This document shows, piece after piece, positions 14,400-22,681 of a stretch of 34,221 nt of DNA. Numbering within the stretch: position 1 is the first letter of the stretch; the number at the start of each line of letters is the position of its first letter. The DNA comes from Treponemataceae bacterium (GTDB lineage Bacteria; Spirochaetota; Spirochaetia; Treponematales; Treponemataceae), in assembly GCA_024680915.1 (NCBI GenBank), contig JAILBN010000037.1:1-34221 (forward strand), read 5' to 3'. The notes beneath the pieces were generated by a model, which was not told where the DNA came from, made no database searches, and saw nothing but the letters and a program-made list of their open reading frames with translations. A program made the position numbers and the translations under genes.

Positions 14400-16064
14400 T
14401 CAGGCGGAAAAGCCCATCCGCCTTGTGTTCTCCTGTTCTTCTATCTTCTCAGAACGGCACATAGCCCGGATTTCCGTAATTTCCGGACGCTTGCCTGTAA
14501 TTATCTCATTCATCAGGATTTTCCTCACGACATTATCAATCTGACCACCGGAGAAATCGTAATCATGAGCGAATTCCTCAGCACTCTCCTCTTCAAGCCA
14601 GGAAAGCTTATCCCTCCAGATTGAGATTTTCGCTTCCGGAGAAGGATTCTCGAACCGTATCTTGAAGAGAAATCTCCGTTCGAAAGCATCATCCATATTG
14701 GAAACAAGGTTTGTCGTGGCGATGAATATTCCAGTCAAGCTCTCAAGCTCCTCAAGGATGATATTCTGAATCGAGTTCTCTGTCTGATTGACTTTACCTC
14801 TGGAAGTCCTCTGTCTTTGGGCAATAATGGCATCAGCCTCGTTAAAGAGGAGGATAGGAAACAGCTCTCCCTTTTTCTCGCAGATTTCACAAACCCTTTT
14901 ATAGCTAACGAAGAGTAATCTGATACGCTTCTCGCTTTCTCCATACCATACGGATTTCAGTTCGCTTATATCCACGTGAATGACGGAACGCCCTGTCTCC
15001 TTTGCAAGCTGGAATACAGTCTCTGTTTTTCCAGTTCCAGGAGCTCCATAAAGCAGGACAGCAAGTCCCACAGGAAGCGCCTCCTCCTTTAATCTCTGCT
15101 GAATTCTATTGAGAGTCTTTTCTTGGAATACATCTCTCAGCCTCTCAATTTCTTTCGTATTCTCCTCACTGTAAAAAAGCTTCTTTGTTTTTATAGAATC
15201 CGCCTTTATCAAGTATTCCTCATTGATAGCATCCTCAAACAAAAAGGCTTTATCACCCAGCACAAGCATTCTGCCTTTATCAGTAAGGGATATACAGGAT
15301 TCAACGAGGTTACTCTTGCTTGTAAATTCCATAAGGCCCTTTTGGAAAAGCTCGTGGCTTTCATCCATCAACTTGGCCACAATTCTGTAGCGCACATTTC
15401 CATCGTACAAATTCAACATAGCTGTATTCAGGTTTGTATCCACATTAAGGATAACATCATTGGCCACATAATAAAGGAAAAGGCGGTTAATATCATACTC
15501 GACTACGGCAGAAACCCTTTTGACCATCGCCATATTCCTGTTATTATACTCATATTTACTAAGCTCCATTTGAAGGGCGATGGCACTTATAGCATCAAAA
15601 CCGCGTTTTTTATACCGATCCGCAATATAAGCCAGGAAATCCACCTCATCCACTTCACGTATTGCTCCACTGGTGAATTCTGTATTATTGCAGATTGAAT
15701 TACAAAAGAGATCCGTAGGTTGAAAATCAGAATCTATTCTTTTCCACTCAAGGAAGCCTTTATTTATCAGATCTTCGATGTCGGACTTCCAGTTGATGAT
15801 CGACATAGCCGGTACTCTCAGCAGCTCCGCCAGGCTTTTTATCCTCAATGGCTCTTCCTCCTCAAAAAAATACTCGCATGACAGGCATAGAATCCAGATT
15901 TGTTTCTCAGGCAGTTTATATAGAGCTGATAATCTTCCCAGAGCATCCTTATATGTTTTCGTCGGCTTGATGACAAGCTTTGATTCGCTGAGCGTGTCAT
16001 ATACACAGGCCATCATCTTTGAAATATTCCATCTGATTTTCTTCTCTTTCATTTTAGTCTCCAT
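14400..16064 (-). CDS. AAA+ ATPase with N-terminal winged-helix-like region
   Basis: The C-terminal half of this 554-aa protein is an AAA+ ATPase: Walker A LLYGAPGTGKTE near 340, a Walker B-like LLFNEADAII near 405 with Asn at the usual first acidic position, sensor 1 IATTNL, and arginine-finger candidates in DAFERRFLFKI. Such proteins remodel or unfold partners. The N-terminal ~300 residues are not a recognised domain; patterns such as LAELLRVPAMSIINWKSDIEDLINKGFLE suggest a winged helix. GGAGGTG 6 nt before the ATG at 16064 fixes the start; a TTG 12 nt upstream is unlikely. The gene is divergent from the PLD nuclease, with 195 nt between the starts. Function is unknown; a role with the nuclease is only positional. 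Confidence 0.8.
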   Translation of the reverse strand: METKMKEKKIRWNISKMMACVYDTLSESKLVIKPTKTYKDALGRLSALYKLPEKQIWILCLSCEYFFEEEEPLRIKSLAELLRVPAMSIINWKSDIEDLINKGFLEWKRIDSDFQPTDLFCNSICNNTEFTSGAIREVDEVDFLAYIADRYKKRGFDAISAIALQMELSKYEYNNRNMAMVKRVSAVVEYDINRLFLYYVANDVILNVDTNLNTAMLNLYDGNVRYRIVAKLMDESHELFQKGLMEFTSKSNLVESCISLTDKGRMLVLGDKAFLFEDAINEEYLIKADSIKTKKLFYSEENTKEIERLRDVFQEKTLNRIQQRLKEEALPVGLAVLLYGAPGTGKTETVFQLAKETGRSVIHVDISELKSVWYGESEKRIRLLFVSYKRVCEICEKKGELFPILLFNEADAIIAQRQRTSRGKVNQTENSIQNIILEELESLTGIFIATTNLVSNMDDAFERRFLFKIRFENPSPEAKISIWRDKLSWLEEESAEEFAHDYDFSGGQIDNVVRKILMNEIITGKRPEITEIRAMCRSEKIEEQENTRRMGFSA

Positions 16065-16240
16065 AAACACCTCCAATCATCCATATAAGATATCAAAATT
16101 GAGCTCTATCACCCGACGATAGGCTTCCATCATTTTTCGTACATACCTACATTCACACAAACTATCATCCCCAGACACCTGCGTTCTAAGGAATTCGTGA
16201 TGTATGAACCTGATTTTCCTATGTAATCCTAAAATTCTCA

Positions 16241-16249
16241 TGATATAAT
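16241..16249 (+). promoter_or_regulatory. Extended -10 promoter for the PLD-like gene
   Basis: TG, A, then a perfect TATAAT (16244-16249), 10 nt before the ATG at 16260. The -35 region is poor, as is common with extended -10 promoters. The predicted leader is only about 3 nt and has no Shine-Dalgarno site. Confidence 0.55.
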
Positions 16250-16259
16250 CACAGTTGAA

Positions 16260-16844
16260 ATGACAGCCAGAAAGAAATCCTCAGAGAAAAGCATTGTCGC
16301 AAAGAAGGAAAGCCCTCTGGAGAAAGCCGCAAAAACACTCTATATCGCCAACGAAGCCCACTATGAGCAGGTCATCCAGCGGATCAAGACCGTGAAGAAG
16401 ACCCTCTGGATAGGGACTGCTGACATCAAGGACCTTTATGTAAAAGAAGGGAGGAGCACGAAGCCTCTGCTGGAAATTCTGTCCGATCTTGCGCAAAAAG
16501 GAGTTGAAATACGTCTGATTCATGCGAAAGAACCAGGAGCCGCATTCCGTGCAGATTACGACAAGTACCCGGCTCTTATAGACGGCATGGAACGTGTCCT
16601 TTGCCCCAGAGTACATTTCAAAATAATCATTTTCGATTTGAAAACCGCCTATGTAGGCTCTGCGAATCTTACTGGCGCAGGGCTGGGCATGAAAGGCGAG
16701 AATACCCGGAACTTCGAGGCAGGAATCTTGAGCAGCAGCAAAGACTTCGTAAAGCAAGCCACGACTCAGTTCGACGAAGTTTGGATGGGGAAATTCTGCA
16801 AATCATGCAAAAGGAAGAAGTTCTGCGGCGACCCGATCGGGTGA
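16260..16844 (+). CDS. Phospholipase D-like nuclease-family protein with single HKD motif
   Basis: This 194-aa protein has one HKD motif, VHFKIIIFDLKTAYVGSANL (H-x-K-x4-D-x6-GSxN), around residues 120-140. Members with one motif work as dimers, and many are nucleases (Nuc, BfiI-like). The N-terminal 25 residues are lysine-rich (TARKKSSEKSIVAKKE), suiting nucleic-acid contact. The C-terminus ends in a Cys cluster, CKSCKRKKFC, that could bind zinc. It is divergent from an AAA+ ATPase gene, a combination that could form a small DNA-processing or defence unit, though no known system is matched. The enzymatic target is not shown by the sequence. Confidence 0.8.
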   Translation: MTARKKSSEKSIVAKKESPLEKAAKTLYIANEAHYEQVIQRIKTVKKTLWIGTADIKDLYVKEGRSTKPLLEILSDLAQKGVEIRLIHAKEPGAAFRADYDKYPALIDGMERVLCPRVHFKIIIFDLKTAYVGSANLTGAGLGMKGENTRNFEAGILSSSKDFVKQATTQFDEVWMGKFCKSCKRKKFCGDPIG

Positions 16845-17040
16845 ATCCGCACACCACGCAACAACCAACACTTAAATGCTGGCAGACAAGATTCAGACCG
16901 CTGGAAAAAGCAACCAGGGTCATCTAAATAAGGTGAGATACAGTTTTATCTGTACATTTTTATATACCGTACGATATCGGAGAAGCGAACACTACAGTTT
17001 TTTTTTATTTTTGTCAATATATTTTACAAAAAAAAAATTA

Positions 17041-17069
17041 TTGACTTCCTTTTTTTTCCATTCTATAAT
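17041..17069 (+). promoter_or_regulatory. Strong sigma-70-type promoter for the beta-barrel-like gene
   Basis: TTGACT (17041-17046), 17 nt, TATAAT (17064-17069), preceded by long A and T runs (17000-17040) that look like an UP element. The leader would be about 62 nt with GTGAGG before the ATG, in contrast to the leaderless genes nearby. High expression is likely. Confidence 0.75.
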
Positions 17070-17137
17070 GTCTCATTCTTAAATCCATGACATCTGACTT
17101 GGATTAGAATACAAATCAAATGCAAGTGAGGAAAAAC

Positions 17138-17917
17138 ATGAAGAAGCTTATCGCTCTTTTATTAGTTCTTGTAATTGCAGTCAGTGCAGTCAGTGCAGCA
17201 TCAGACTTCGAAATCGAAGCTTATGGTGGAATTGGAATCGAGTTTTCCAATGCATCAGGTTTCAAAAACGTAAGGGTATCCGATTACGCTAGGTATGGTA
17301 GTGCGGAAGGAAGTGTTCTTATGCCATTGGCGGGTGCAAACGGCATAGGAGCATTATTTACGGTAAACATTGGTGCAAAGTATGAATTACTTCCAAGTAT
17401 TTATGTACTCGGTGAAGCTTGTATTGGTTTCGCAGGTTCAGGAACATCTTCTGTCCAGATTGATTTAGGAGCTATCTATGTTCTGCCGTTCGAACTTTTT
17501 CCAAAGTTCCATTTAGGAGCTGGTGCTAAAATTGGATTTTTGACATACACCAAAGGACTTGGAAAAACACAAGTAATGGAAGGCACAACTCCTCCTGTCA
17601 TATTATCAGGAGGTAGTATAAATACCGGGGATGAACTTAGTTTCTCAAGTCTTGGCATTGATATAACACCAATAGTGGATGCCACATATCAGATTACAAA
17701 TGAGCTTGCTGTCGGAATAGACATGGGTTGCCAGATATCTATATTCTTAAGTGATTCTATTCAGGGAAAAAGGGGTGATACAACATATACCATTCCTTCA
17801 GACCCGAAATACTTCTATGAATCAAACGATGATTATCCTCCTACGCTCACTACGTTCAAACCAGAAGTTTCTATGACAGGTTTCAAAGCAAACCTTCATG
17901 TATTGTATAAGTTCTAA
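17138..17917 (+). CDS. Predicted outer-membrane beta-barrel protein
   Basis: The 259-aa product starts with a textbook signal peptide (MKKLIALLLVLVIAVSAVSA, cleavage after AxA-like SA/A). The mature part is glycine-rich with repeated alternating hydrophobic strands (YGGIGIEF, FTVNIGAKYELLPSIYVLGE, IDLGAIYVLP, FHLGAGAKIGFL). It ends ...LHVLYKF; a terminal phenylalanine in an alternating strand is the usual outer-membrane insertion signal. No named family is recognised. It has one of the strongest promoters in the window and a strong terminator, consistent with an abundant envelope protein. ATG 17138 is preferred over the ATG at 17120 because GTGAGG precedes it and the signal peptide begins there. 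Confidence 0.75.
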   Translation: MKKLIALLLVLVIAVSAVSAASDFEIEAYGGIGIEFSNASGFKNVRVSDYARYGSAEGSVLMPLAGANGIGALFTVNIGAKYELLPSIYVLGEACIGFAGSGTSSVQIDLGAIYVLPFELFPKFHLGAGAKIGFLTYTKGLGKTQVMEGTTPPVILSGGSINTGDELSFSSLGIDITPIVDATYQITNELAVGIDMGCQISIFLSDSIQGKRGDTTYTIPSDPKYFYESNDDYPPTLTTFKPEVSMTGFKANLHVLYKF

Positions 17918-17947
17918 TAGAACTACGGGAAAAGAAAACAAAGCAAT

Positions 17948-17984
17948 TGTCAGGATTCCGAAATCTTTTTTTACAGTCCTGACA
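17948..17984. repeat. 8-bp inverted repeat before the terminator
   Basis: TGTCAGGA (17948-17955) and TCCTGACA (17977-17984) form a perfect stem enclosing a T-rich loop. It precedes the main terminator and could add to 3'-end protection. Confidence 0.4.
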
Positions 17985-17990
17985 GTTTAC

Positions 17991-18024
17991 AAAAAAAAGG
18001 TTCCTAAAAAGGAACCTTTTTTTT
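17991..18024. terminator. Strong bidirectional intrinsic terminator
   Basis: A8 then GGTTCC, a TAAAAA loop, then GGAACC and T8. The stem is flanked by matching A and T runs, so it works on both strands. It serves the beta-barrel gene (ending 17917) and the minus-strand TPR gene (ending 18187). Confidence 0.9.
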
Positions 18025-18097
18025 ATCTCTTAATCTACTTGTTTTCCAATTCAGGACATGTAATCCTGAAAAAAACTGAGCATCAGGGGCAAAAATC

Positions 18098-18181
18098 TTA
18101 CAGACGCAGGAGCTGAGGGTAATTTTCAAAACAAGGACCGAGCAGGTCCCAGATAAGCTTCTTTGCCTCTTCAACTAGCAT
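18098..18181 (-). CDS. Possible 27-aa small ORF after the TPR gene
   Basis: An ATG 5 nt after the TPR gene stop codon opens a 27-codon frame with ordinary composition (MLVEEAKKLIWDLLGPCFE, ending PQLLRL). It has no separate ribosome binding site. It could be a short coupled peptide, the remains of a longer C-terminus, or chance. Confidence 0.2.
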   Translation of the reverse strand: MLVEEAKKLIWDLLGPCFENYPQLLRL

Positions 18182-18186
18182 TGAAT

Positions 18187-19386
18187 CTATTCAATAAGCT
18201 GATCCAGCATATTCTCCACCTCAGAAGTCAAATTGCCGTTTTTCAGGAATACTTCCTTTGCTTTAAACGCCACATTACGGGCAACGTCTTCTCTTCCCAT
18301 TAAATAAAGAGAATAGGCATAGTGAAAATATAGATTCTCACAGGCTCCACTGTTATCCTTGTACATTTTTATTGCAGCTTCAAAGAAATCCGGAAGAAAA
18401 TCCAAATCAGCAGATGCCTGACCCTGCTCAATAATCATCTGACAAGCCGCAGGATTCTCAGGAGCCAAAGAAAACAACTCAAAGGCAGCTTCCACAGCAT
18501 TAGCGTTCAAATTCTGCATGGCATACAGGGAAATGCTGTATTGAGGAATCCTGTAATCGTAGGGAAATTTTTTCTTACATTCAATAAGGAAGCTCTCAGC
18601 CTTATTAAAATCAGGAATTGAAAGACATATACGGGCAGCGATGATATAAGACTCACATTGGTAGGCAGGAATATCAGCATAACCGTCTATGCTTTCTGCA
18701 ATATAGCCTAAAGCCTGCTCCGGATTCTTAGAAAGCCAGAGAGCCAAACCACAATGATAATTATCATCAGGAGATAATTCGAATTCAGCCTCTTTTAGCC
18801 TGAATACAGAAGCGGCAGAAAAGTAATCCTCTGAGGAGAAATAAGAGATCGCAAGGATGCTCAAGGAATAACTGTCATAACAACCAGCTGCATAGGCCTT
18901 CTGAAGATAATGTATAATATTCTCATAAAGCTCTTTTTTTGGAATAAACCATTCATCACCATATCTGCTCTGGACATCATAGTAAAAAAGTCCCAGGGCA
19001 TAATCGAGGACGGCTTTGTCCCCTTTCTTTGCCTTGAAAGCTTCAACCGCCTCTACAGGATTGAACATTACAAGCGGGAAATTCCCTGCGGAAGTACGAA
19101 GAGAAAGCAAGGTCTCCCCCTCATCCATATCCTTGAAAGCGAACATTTTATGCATAATGCTTTGAGCAAAATAATTCACGGCTATCTCAATCTTTTTGGC
19201 CAGGATATATTCATTCTCCTCACCTGAAACTATTCCGAAGGCTGTCTCATATTGCTCGGCAAGAATCAGGTCATCTACATATTCAAGGACATATCTGGTC
19301 TCATTATCCGCGTCAGAATAAACATTCCAACAGAAAAGGGAAGACAAACAGAATACGAAGCAAAGAATCAAGAAAAACTTTTTCAT
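18187..19386 (-). CDS. Exported TPR-like repeat protein
   Basis: The 399-aa protein begins with a signal peptide (MKKFFLILCFVFCLSSLFCW). From about residue 120 onward it consists of helical hairpins with TPR-like spacing, such as AVLDYALGLFYYDV, YSLSILAISYFSSEDYFSAA, NYHCGLALWLSKNPEQALGY and YFHYAYSLYLMGREDVARNV. TPR arrays mediate protein-protein contacts; in spirochaetes many periplasmic proteins of this kind organise envelope complexes. A Cys lies near the cleavage site (LFCW), so lipid anchoring is conceivable but the lipobox is poor. The partner is unknown. The start codon lies 6 nt after a -10 box with no Shine-Dalgarno site. Confidence 0.75.
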   Translation of the reverse strand: MKKFFLILCFVFCLSSLFCWNVYSDADNETRYVLEYVDDLILAEQYETAFGIVSGEENEYILAKKIEIAVNYFAQSIMHKMFAFKDMDEGETLLSLRTSAGNFPLVMFNPVEAVEAFKAKKGDKAVLDYALGLFYYDVQSRYGDEWFIPKKELYENIIHYLQKAYAAGCYDSYSLSILAISYFSSEDYFSAASVFRLKEAEFELSPDDNYHCGLALWLSKNPEQALGYIAESIDGYADIPAYQCESYIIAARICLSIPDFNKAESFLIECKKKFPYDYRIPQYSISLYAMQNLNANAVEAAFELFSLAPENPAACQMIIEQGQASADLDFLPDFFEAAIKMYKDNSGACENLYFHYAYSLYLMGREDVARNVAFKAKEVFLKNGNLTSEVENMLDQLIE

Positions 19387-19392
19387 ATGCGT

Positions 19393-19420
19393 ATTTTACA
19401 TAGTCTTATTCATATGTCAA
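19393..19420 (-). promoter_or_regulatory. Promoter of the TPR-protein gene (leaderless geometry)
   Basis: On the minus strand a perfect TTGACA (19415-19420), 16 nt, then TAAAAT (19393-19398) preceded by TG. The -10 ends exactly 6 nt before the ATG at 19386. Confidence 0.75.
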
Positions 19421-19513
19421 GTAAGGTGCATAACTCAAATGACGGCCCAAGGAAAACGCCATCCGTGAACCTGAAGTTTTTCAGTAATTATCGTTTTATT
19501 CATAAATTTTTCG

Positions 19514-19542
19514 TTGCAACGTGCCGTTTGTTGTGCTAATGT
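19514..19542 (+). promoter_or_regulatory. Promoter of the HD-GYP regulator gene (leaderless geometry)
   Basis: TTGCAA (19514-19519), 17 nt, TAATGT (19537-19542) with an extended TG one base upstream. The -10 ends exactly 6 nt before the ATG at 19549. Confidence 0.65.
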
Positions 19543-19548
19543 TTAAAT

Positions 19549-20601
19549 ATGACAGATATTAGTAATTCATCAATAAAAATTCTTGTAGCTGACGACAGCA
19601 GTGCGATATGCACACTTTTGGATCACACTCTTTCAAAACTAGGATACCATGTAACAGTTTGCAATAACGGAAACGAGGCTTGGCAACGTATTAAGAAAGA
19701 AACTTTTCATATGATGATTCTGGACTGGATAATGCCAGGAATACCAGGAACCGAGCTTTGCAAAAAGATACGCACGATGAAGAGTGACTGCTATCGTTAT
19801 ATAATCCTGCTGACAGGAAATGATGGTGCTAATGATATCATAGAAGGCTTAAAAAGCGGTGCCGATGATTATCTGATAAAGCCAGTCTCTATTGCCCAGC
19901 TGAAAGCCAGGCTGAACGTCGGCAGGCGGCTCGTAGCATACGAAACAGAACTGAAAAACACCGAGAAAGATATAAGGCTTAGCTGCTACAGAACTCTTAC
20001 TGAGCTGGCGGAAGCAAGAGATTATGAAACAGGAGCCCACCTGGCCAGAATAGCAGGTCTTTCCAAAAGACTGGCTCAGGAATACGGATGTGACGAAGAA
20101 TTCTGCAATCAGATAGAATTATTCTCCCCTATGCATGATATAGGAAAAGTAGGGATTCCCGACGGCATTCTCCATTTACCACGAGCCCTCAGCCCCAGTG
20201 AATTCGAGATAATGAAATCTCATGCCCAAATCGGCTGGCAGATTCTGAAAGATAAGGAAACTTTGGAAATAGCGGCAGAAATAGCCTATACCCACCATGA
20301 AAAATGGAACGGCACAGGTTATCCCCGCAGACTGAAGGGAGAGGAGATACCCCTGACAGGCAGGATTGTCTCTGTGGCTGATGTTTATGATGCCATGCGT
20401 TCTGCCCGGCCTTACAAAACCGCCTTCTCCCATGATGAGACTTCCAGGTGGATCATACAGCAGTCTGAGAGCTATTTTGATCCCACAGTGATAGAAGCTT
20501 ACATCCGCTGTGAGAACGATCTCCGGGCCATATTCGACAGTCAATATGACCCAAAAAAGCTTGATTTCGCAATAATTCCTTCCCATTCCTTCGAGGAATA
20601 A
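19549..20601 (+). CDS. Response regulator with HD-GYP output domain (c-di-GMP phosphodiesterase)
   Basis: The 350-aa protein joins a receiver domain (residues ~10-125: acidic pair D15-D16, phospho-acceptor D59 in MMILDWIMPG, T89 and K111 in YLIKP) to an HD-GYP domain (~150-340). The latter has H164, the H196-D197 pair (MHDIGK), H225, HH249-250 and GYP at 257-259, so the metal site is complete. HD-GYP enzymes hydrolyse cyclic di-GMP, and phosphorylation of the receiver would tune that. No histidine kinase is adjacent, so the partner is elsewhere. It stands alone between a divergent TPR gene and a convergent UPF0210 gene. Confidence 0.92.
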   Translation: MTDISNSSIKILVADDSSAICTLLDHTLSKLGYHVTVCNNGNEAWQRIKKETFHMMILDWIMPGIPGTELCKKIRTMKSDCYRYIILLTGNDGANDIIEGLKSGADDYLIKPVSIAQLKARLNVGRRLVAYETELKNTEKDIRLSCYRTLTELAEARDYETGAHLARIAGLSKRLAQEYGCDEEFCNQIELFSPMHDIGKVGIPDGILHLPRALSPSEFEIMKSHAQIGWQILKDKETLEIAAEIAYTHHEKWNGTGYPRRLKGEEIPLTGRIVSVADVYDAMRSARPYKTAFSHDETSRWIIQQSESYFDPTVIEAYIRCENDLRAIFDSQYDPKKLDFAIIPSHSFEE

Positions 20602-20701
20602 AGCCTCTCAAGGAAAGCACCTGTAAGCCCCAGCTTATGGGAATAGGCAGCCCCCGCCCTGTCACAAGAGCGGGAACTGAAAATACTGTCTTTATTTAAG
20701 C

Positions 20702-22063
20702 TTAGTTTCTGAAGCTATGGATAGGAGCAGGGATCCTTCCGCCTCTGTTTATAAAGTCCGCACAGCCATATTTATTCACAGGTATTATGGGAGCCCCTCC
20801 CAGAAGACCACCGAACTCAGCCCATTCCCCCACACCTTTACCAGGAACAGGAATCACCCTGACAGCCGTAGTCTTATTGTTGACCATACCGATGGCCATC
20901 TCATCAGCTATGATACCGCTTATGGTGGTGGCAGGAACGTCCCCGGGAATGGCTATCATATCAAGACCTACAGAGCATACACAGGTCATGGCCTCAAGCT
21001 TCTCAAGACAGATAGAGCCGGCTTTTACGGCGGCTATCATGCCCTCGTCCTCAGAGACAGGGATAAAGGCACCGGAAAGGCCGCCAACAGAGGCGCTGGC
21101 CATTACACCGCCCTTCTTAACCATATCAGTGAGCATGGCAAGGGCTGCGGTGGAACCAGGCGCACCGGCAGACTCAACCCCCAGCTCCTCCAGGATGCGG
21201 GCAACAGAATCGCCAACAGCAGGGGTAGGAGCAAGAGAAAGGTCCAGTATGCCGAAATCCACCCCAAGACGCTTAGCCGCCTCGGCACCCACCAGCTGAC
21301 CCATACGGGTAATCTTGAAGGCAGTCTTTTTGATTCCGTCGGCAACCACATCAAGAGGCTGACCTTTATATTGCTCACAGGCGGCTTTTATAACACCGGG
21401 GCCGGAAACACCCACAGAAAGGACGGCATCTCCCTCTCCTGGACCATGGAAGGCTCCGGCCATAAAGGGATTGTCCTCAGGAGCATTGCAGAAAACAACC
21501 AGCTTTGCGCAGCCAAGACCACCCCGGTCAGCTGTCCGCTCAGCAGTGGCAAGGATAATCTCACCCATCTCCTTAACGGCATTCATATTGATACCGTTCT
21601 TGGTAGTACCAAGGTTTATGGAGGAGCAAACCCTCTCTGTGACGGCAAGAGCCTCGGGGATAGAAGCCAGAAGGGTCTTGTCCCCCGGGGTCATACCCTT
21701 CTGCACCAGGGCAGAGAAGCCACCAATAAAATCGATATTAAGCTCTTTGGCCAGCTGGTCCAGGGTAATAGCCCACTCCACGTAGGACTTCTCCCCGGAA
21801 GGCTCCGCAACGAGCGAAATCGGCGTAACAGCAACACGCTTGTTGATAATGGGCACACCGAACTCGCTTTCTATAGCCCGCCCCGTCTCCACCAGCTTTC
21901 CGGCATAGCGGAGAATCTTATCTCTTATCCTGCGGCGGCTCTCTTTTCCGTCCGCACAGGCGCAATCCCTAAGGGAAATACCCATAGTGATGGCGCGGAC
22001 ATCAAGCTTCTGCCGCATGAACATATTAACAGTTTCCTGAATCTCACCGGGAGTAAACAGCAT
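20702..22063 (-). CDS. UPF0210 (PFL / DUF711) family protein
   Basis: This 453-aa protein matches the UPF0210 family of conserved cytoplasmic proteins related to glycyl-radical (PFL-like) folds. Recognisable features are the N-terminal [20 protein letters not shown] and the [13 protein letters not shown] stretch. Also typical are [19 protein letters not shown], the glycine-rich [11 protein letters not shown], and the C-terminal [20 protein letters not shown]. The biochemical role is unknown. It is almost always encoded next to a UPF0237 ACT-domain protein, as here (114 nt upstream). AGGAG lies 7 nt before the ATG, so this second gene uses a normal ribosome binding site. A weak GC stem without T-tract lies downstream. 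Confidence 0.92.
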   Translation of the reverse strand: MLFTPGEIQETVNMFMRQKLDVRAITMGISLRDCACADGKESRRRIRDKILRYAGKLVETGRAIESEFGVPIINKRVAVTPISLVAEPSGEKSYVEWAITLDQLAKELNIDFIGGFSALVQKGMTPGDKTLLASIPEALAVTERVCSSINLGTTKNGINMNAVKEMGEIILATAERTADRGGLGCAKLVVFCNAPEDNPFMAGAFHGPGEGDAVLSVGVSGPGVIKAACEQYKGQPLDVVADGIKKTAFKITRMGQLVGAEAAKRLGVDFGILDLSLAPTPAVGDSVARILEELGVESAGAPGSTAALAMLTDMVKKGGVMASASVGGLSGAFIPVSEDEGMIAAVKAGSICLEKLEAMTCVCSVGLDMIAIPGDVPATTISGIIADEMAIGMVNNKTTAVRVIPVPGKGVGEWAEFGGLLGGAPIIPVNKYGCADFINRGGRIPAPIHSFRN

Positions 22064-22177
22064 TTTTTTCTCCTATACTTTTGCTCATATCCCATATTGC
22101 CGGACCATGCGCGGGGTCTTCAAATCTGATCCACCCACTAACACGCCCATGCAACAGGCAAGCAGAATGCCTATTTC

Positions 22178-22450
22178 CTAGACACGCTGCATCGCGCTGA
22201 AAACCCGCTCATGCATGATGTTTATCTCAACATGCATTTTCTCGCCCAGCTGATTCAAGCTTTTTCTGAGTTCATCCACCGAAATAAGGGAGGATGAAAG
22301 ATCCACCATCATCATCATAACAAAATTGCCGGACAGAATAGTCTGACTGATATCTGCTATGTTTATCTTTTCTTCCGCCAACAAGGCACTTACACCGGCA
22401 ATGATACCAACCTGATCAGTGCCGACTACTGTAATAATCGCATTATTCAT
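22178..22450 (-). CDS. UPF0237 ACT-domain protein
   Basis: The 90-aa protein is a stand-alone ACT domain (AIITVVGTDQVGIIAGVSAL is the first strand-helix unit) of the UPF0237 family. ACT domains bind small ligands, often amino acids, and regulate partner enzymes. It precedes the UPF0210 gene, its standard neighbour, so the two probably act together. The ATG at 22450 gives the exact family length; the longer open frame upstream crosses repeat DNA. A promoter ends 9 nt before the ATG and no Shine-Dalgarno site is seen. Confidence 0.9.
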   Translation of the reverse strand: MNNAIITVVGTDQVGIIAGVSALLAEEKINIADISQTILSGNFVMMMMVDLSSSLISVDELRKSLNQLGEKMHVEINIMHERVFSAMQRV

Positions 22451-22459
22451 GATAGCCAC

Positions 22460-22488
22460 AGTATAGAAAAGAAAGGTTTTAAGAGCAA
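22460..22488 (-). promoter_or_regulatory. Promoter of the ACT/UPF0210 genes
   Basis: On the minus strand TTGCTC (22483-22488), 17 nt, TATACT (22460-22465). The predicted leader is about 2-3 nt. Confidence 0.65.
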
Positions 22489-22499
22489 GATGTGTCAGT

Positions 22500-22580
22500 A
22501 GATTCAGCAAGGGGGCAACCGCCCGCCCCTCGTGCCGCGGAGATTCAGCAAGGGTGGCACCCCCGCCCTTCGCGCACATG
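22500..22580. repeat. GC-rich ~41-nt tandem repeat
   Basis: AGATTCAGCAAGGG(G/T)GGCA begins at 22500 and, allowing one base difference, again at 22541, each followed by a C-rich GCCC(T/C)TCG(T/C)GC stretch. It lies between the divergent ACT and small membrane protein genes and is unlike the other repeat blocks in sequence. Confidence 0.5.
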
Positions 22581-22646
22581 TGAGAGTGAGGTGTGGTGGT
22601 GTGTGGCGGGTGGGGCACGAACTTATCAAGTTTTCATGCCGCAATC

Positions 22647-22675
22647 TTGCAGAGAACCCGTAAAACCTATAGGAT
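22647..22675 (+). promoter_or_regulatory. Promoter of the small membrane protein gene (leaderless geometry)
   Basis: TTGCAG (22647-22652), 17 nt, TAGGAT (22670-22675). The -10 ends exactly 6 nt before the ATG at 22682. AGGA within the -10 could also be read as a ribosome binding site, so leaderless use is less certain here. Confidence 0.5.
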
Positions 22676-22681
22676 ATTCCC

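Noticed and set aside
20602-20701. Terminator between the HD-GYP and UPF0210 genes
   Set aside because: Only a 5-bp CCCGC/GCGGG stem without a T-tract is present.
20717-22129. A 470-codon plus-strand open frame opposite the UPF0210 gene
   Set aside because: It is the antisense of a well-recognised protein, has a low-complexity composition and no ribosome binding site.
22585-22614. G-rich tract that might form a quadruplex
   Set aside because: Mostly GG pairs with irregular loops next to degenerate repeats; too weak to call from sequence alone.
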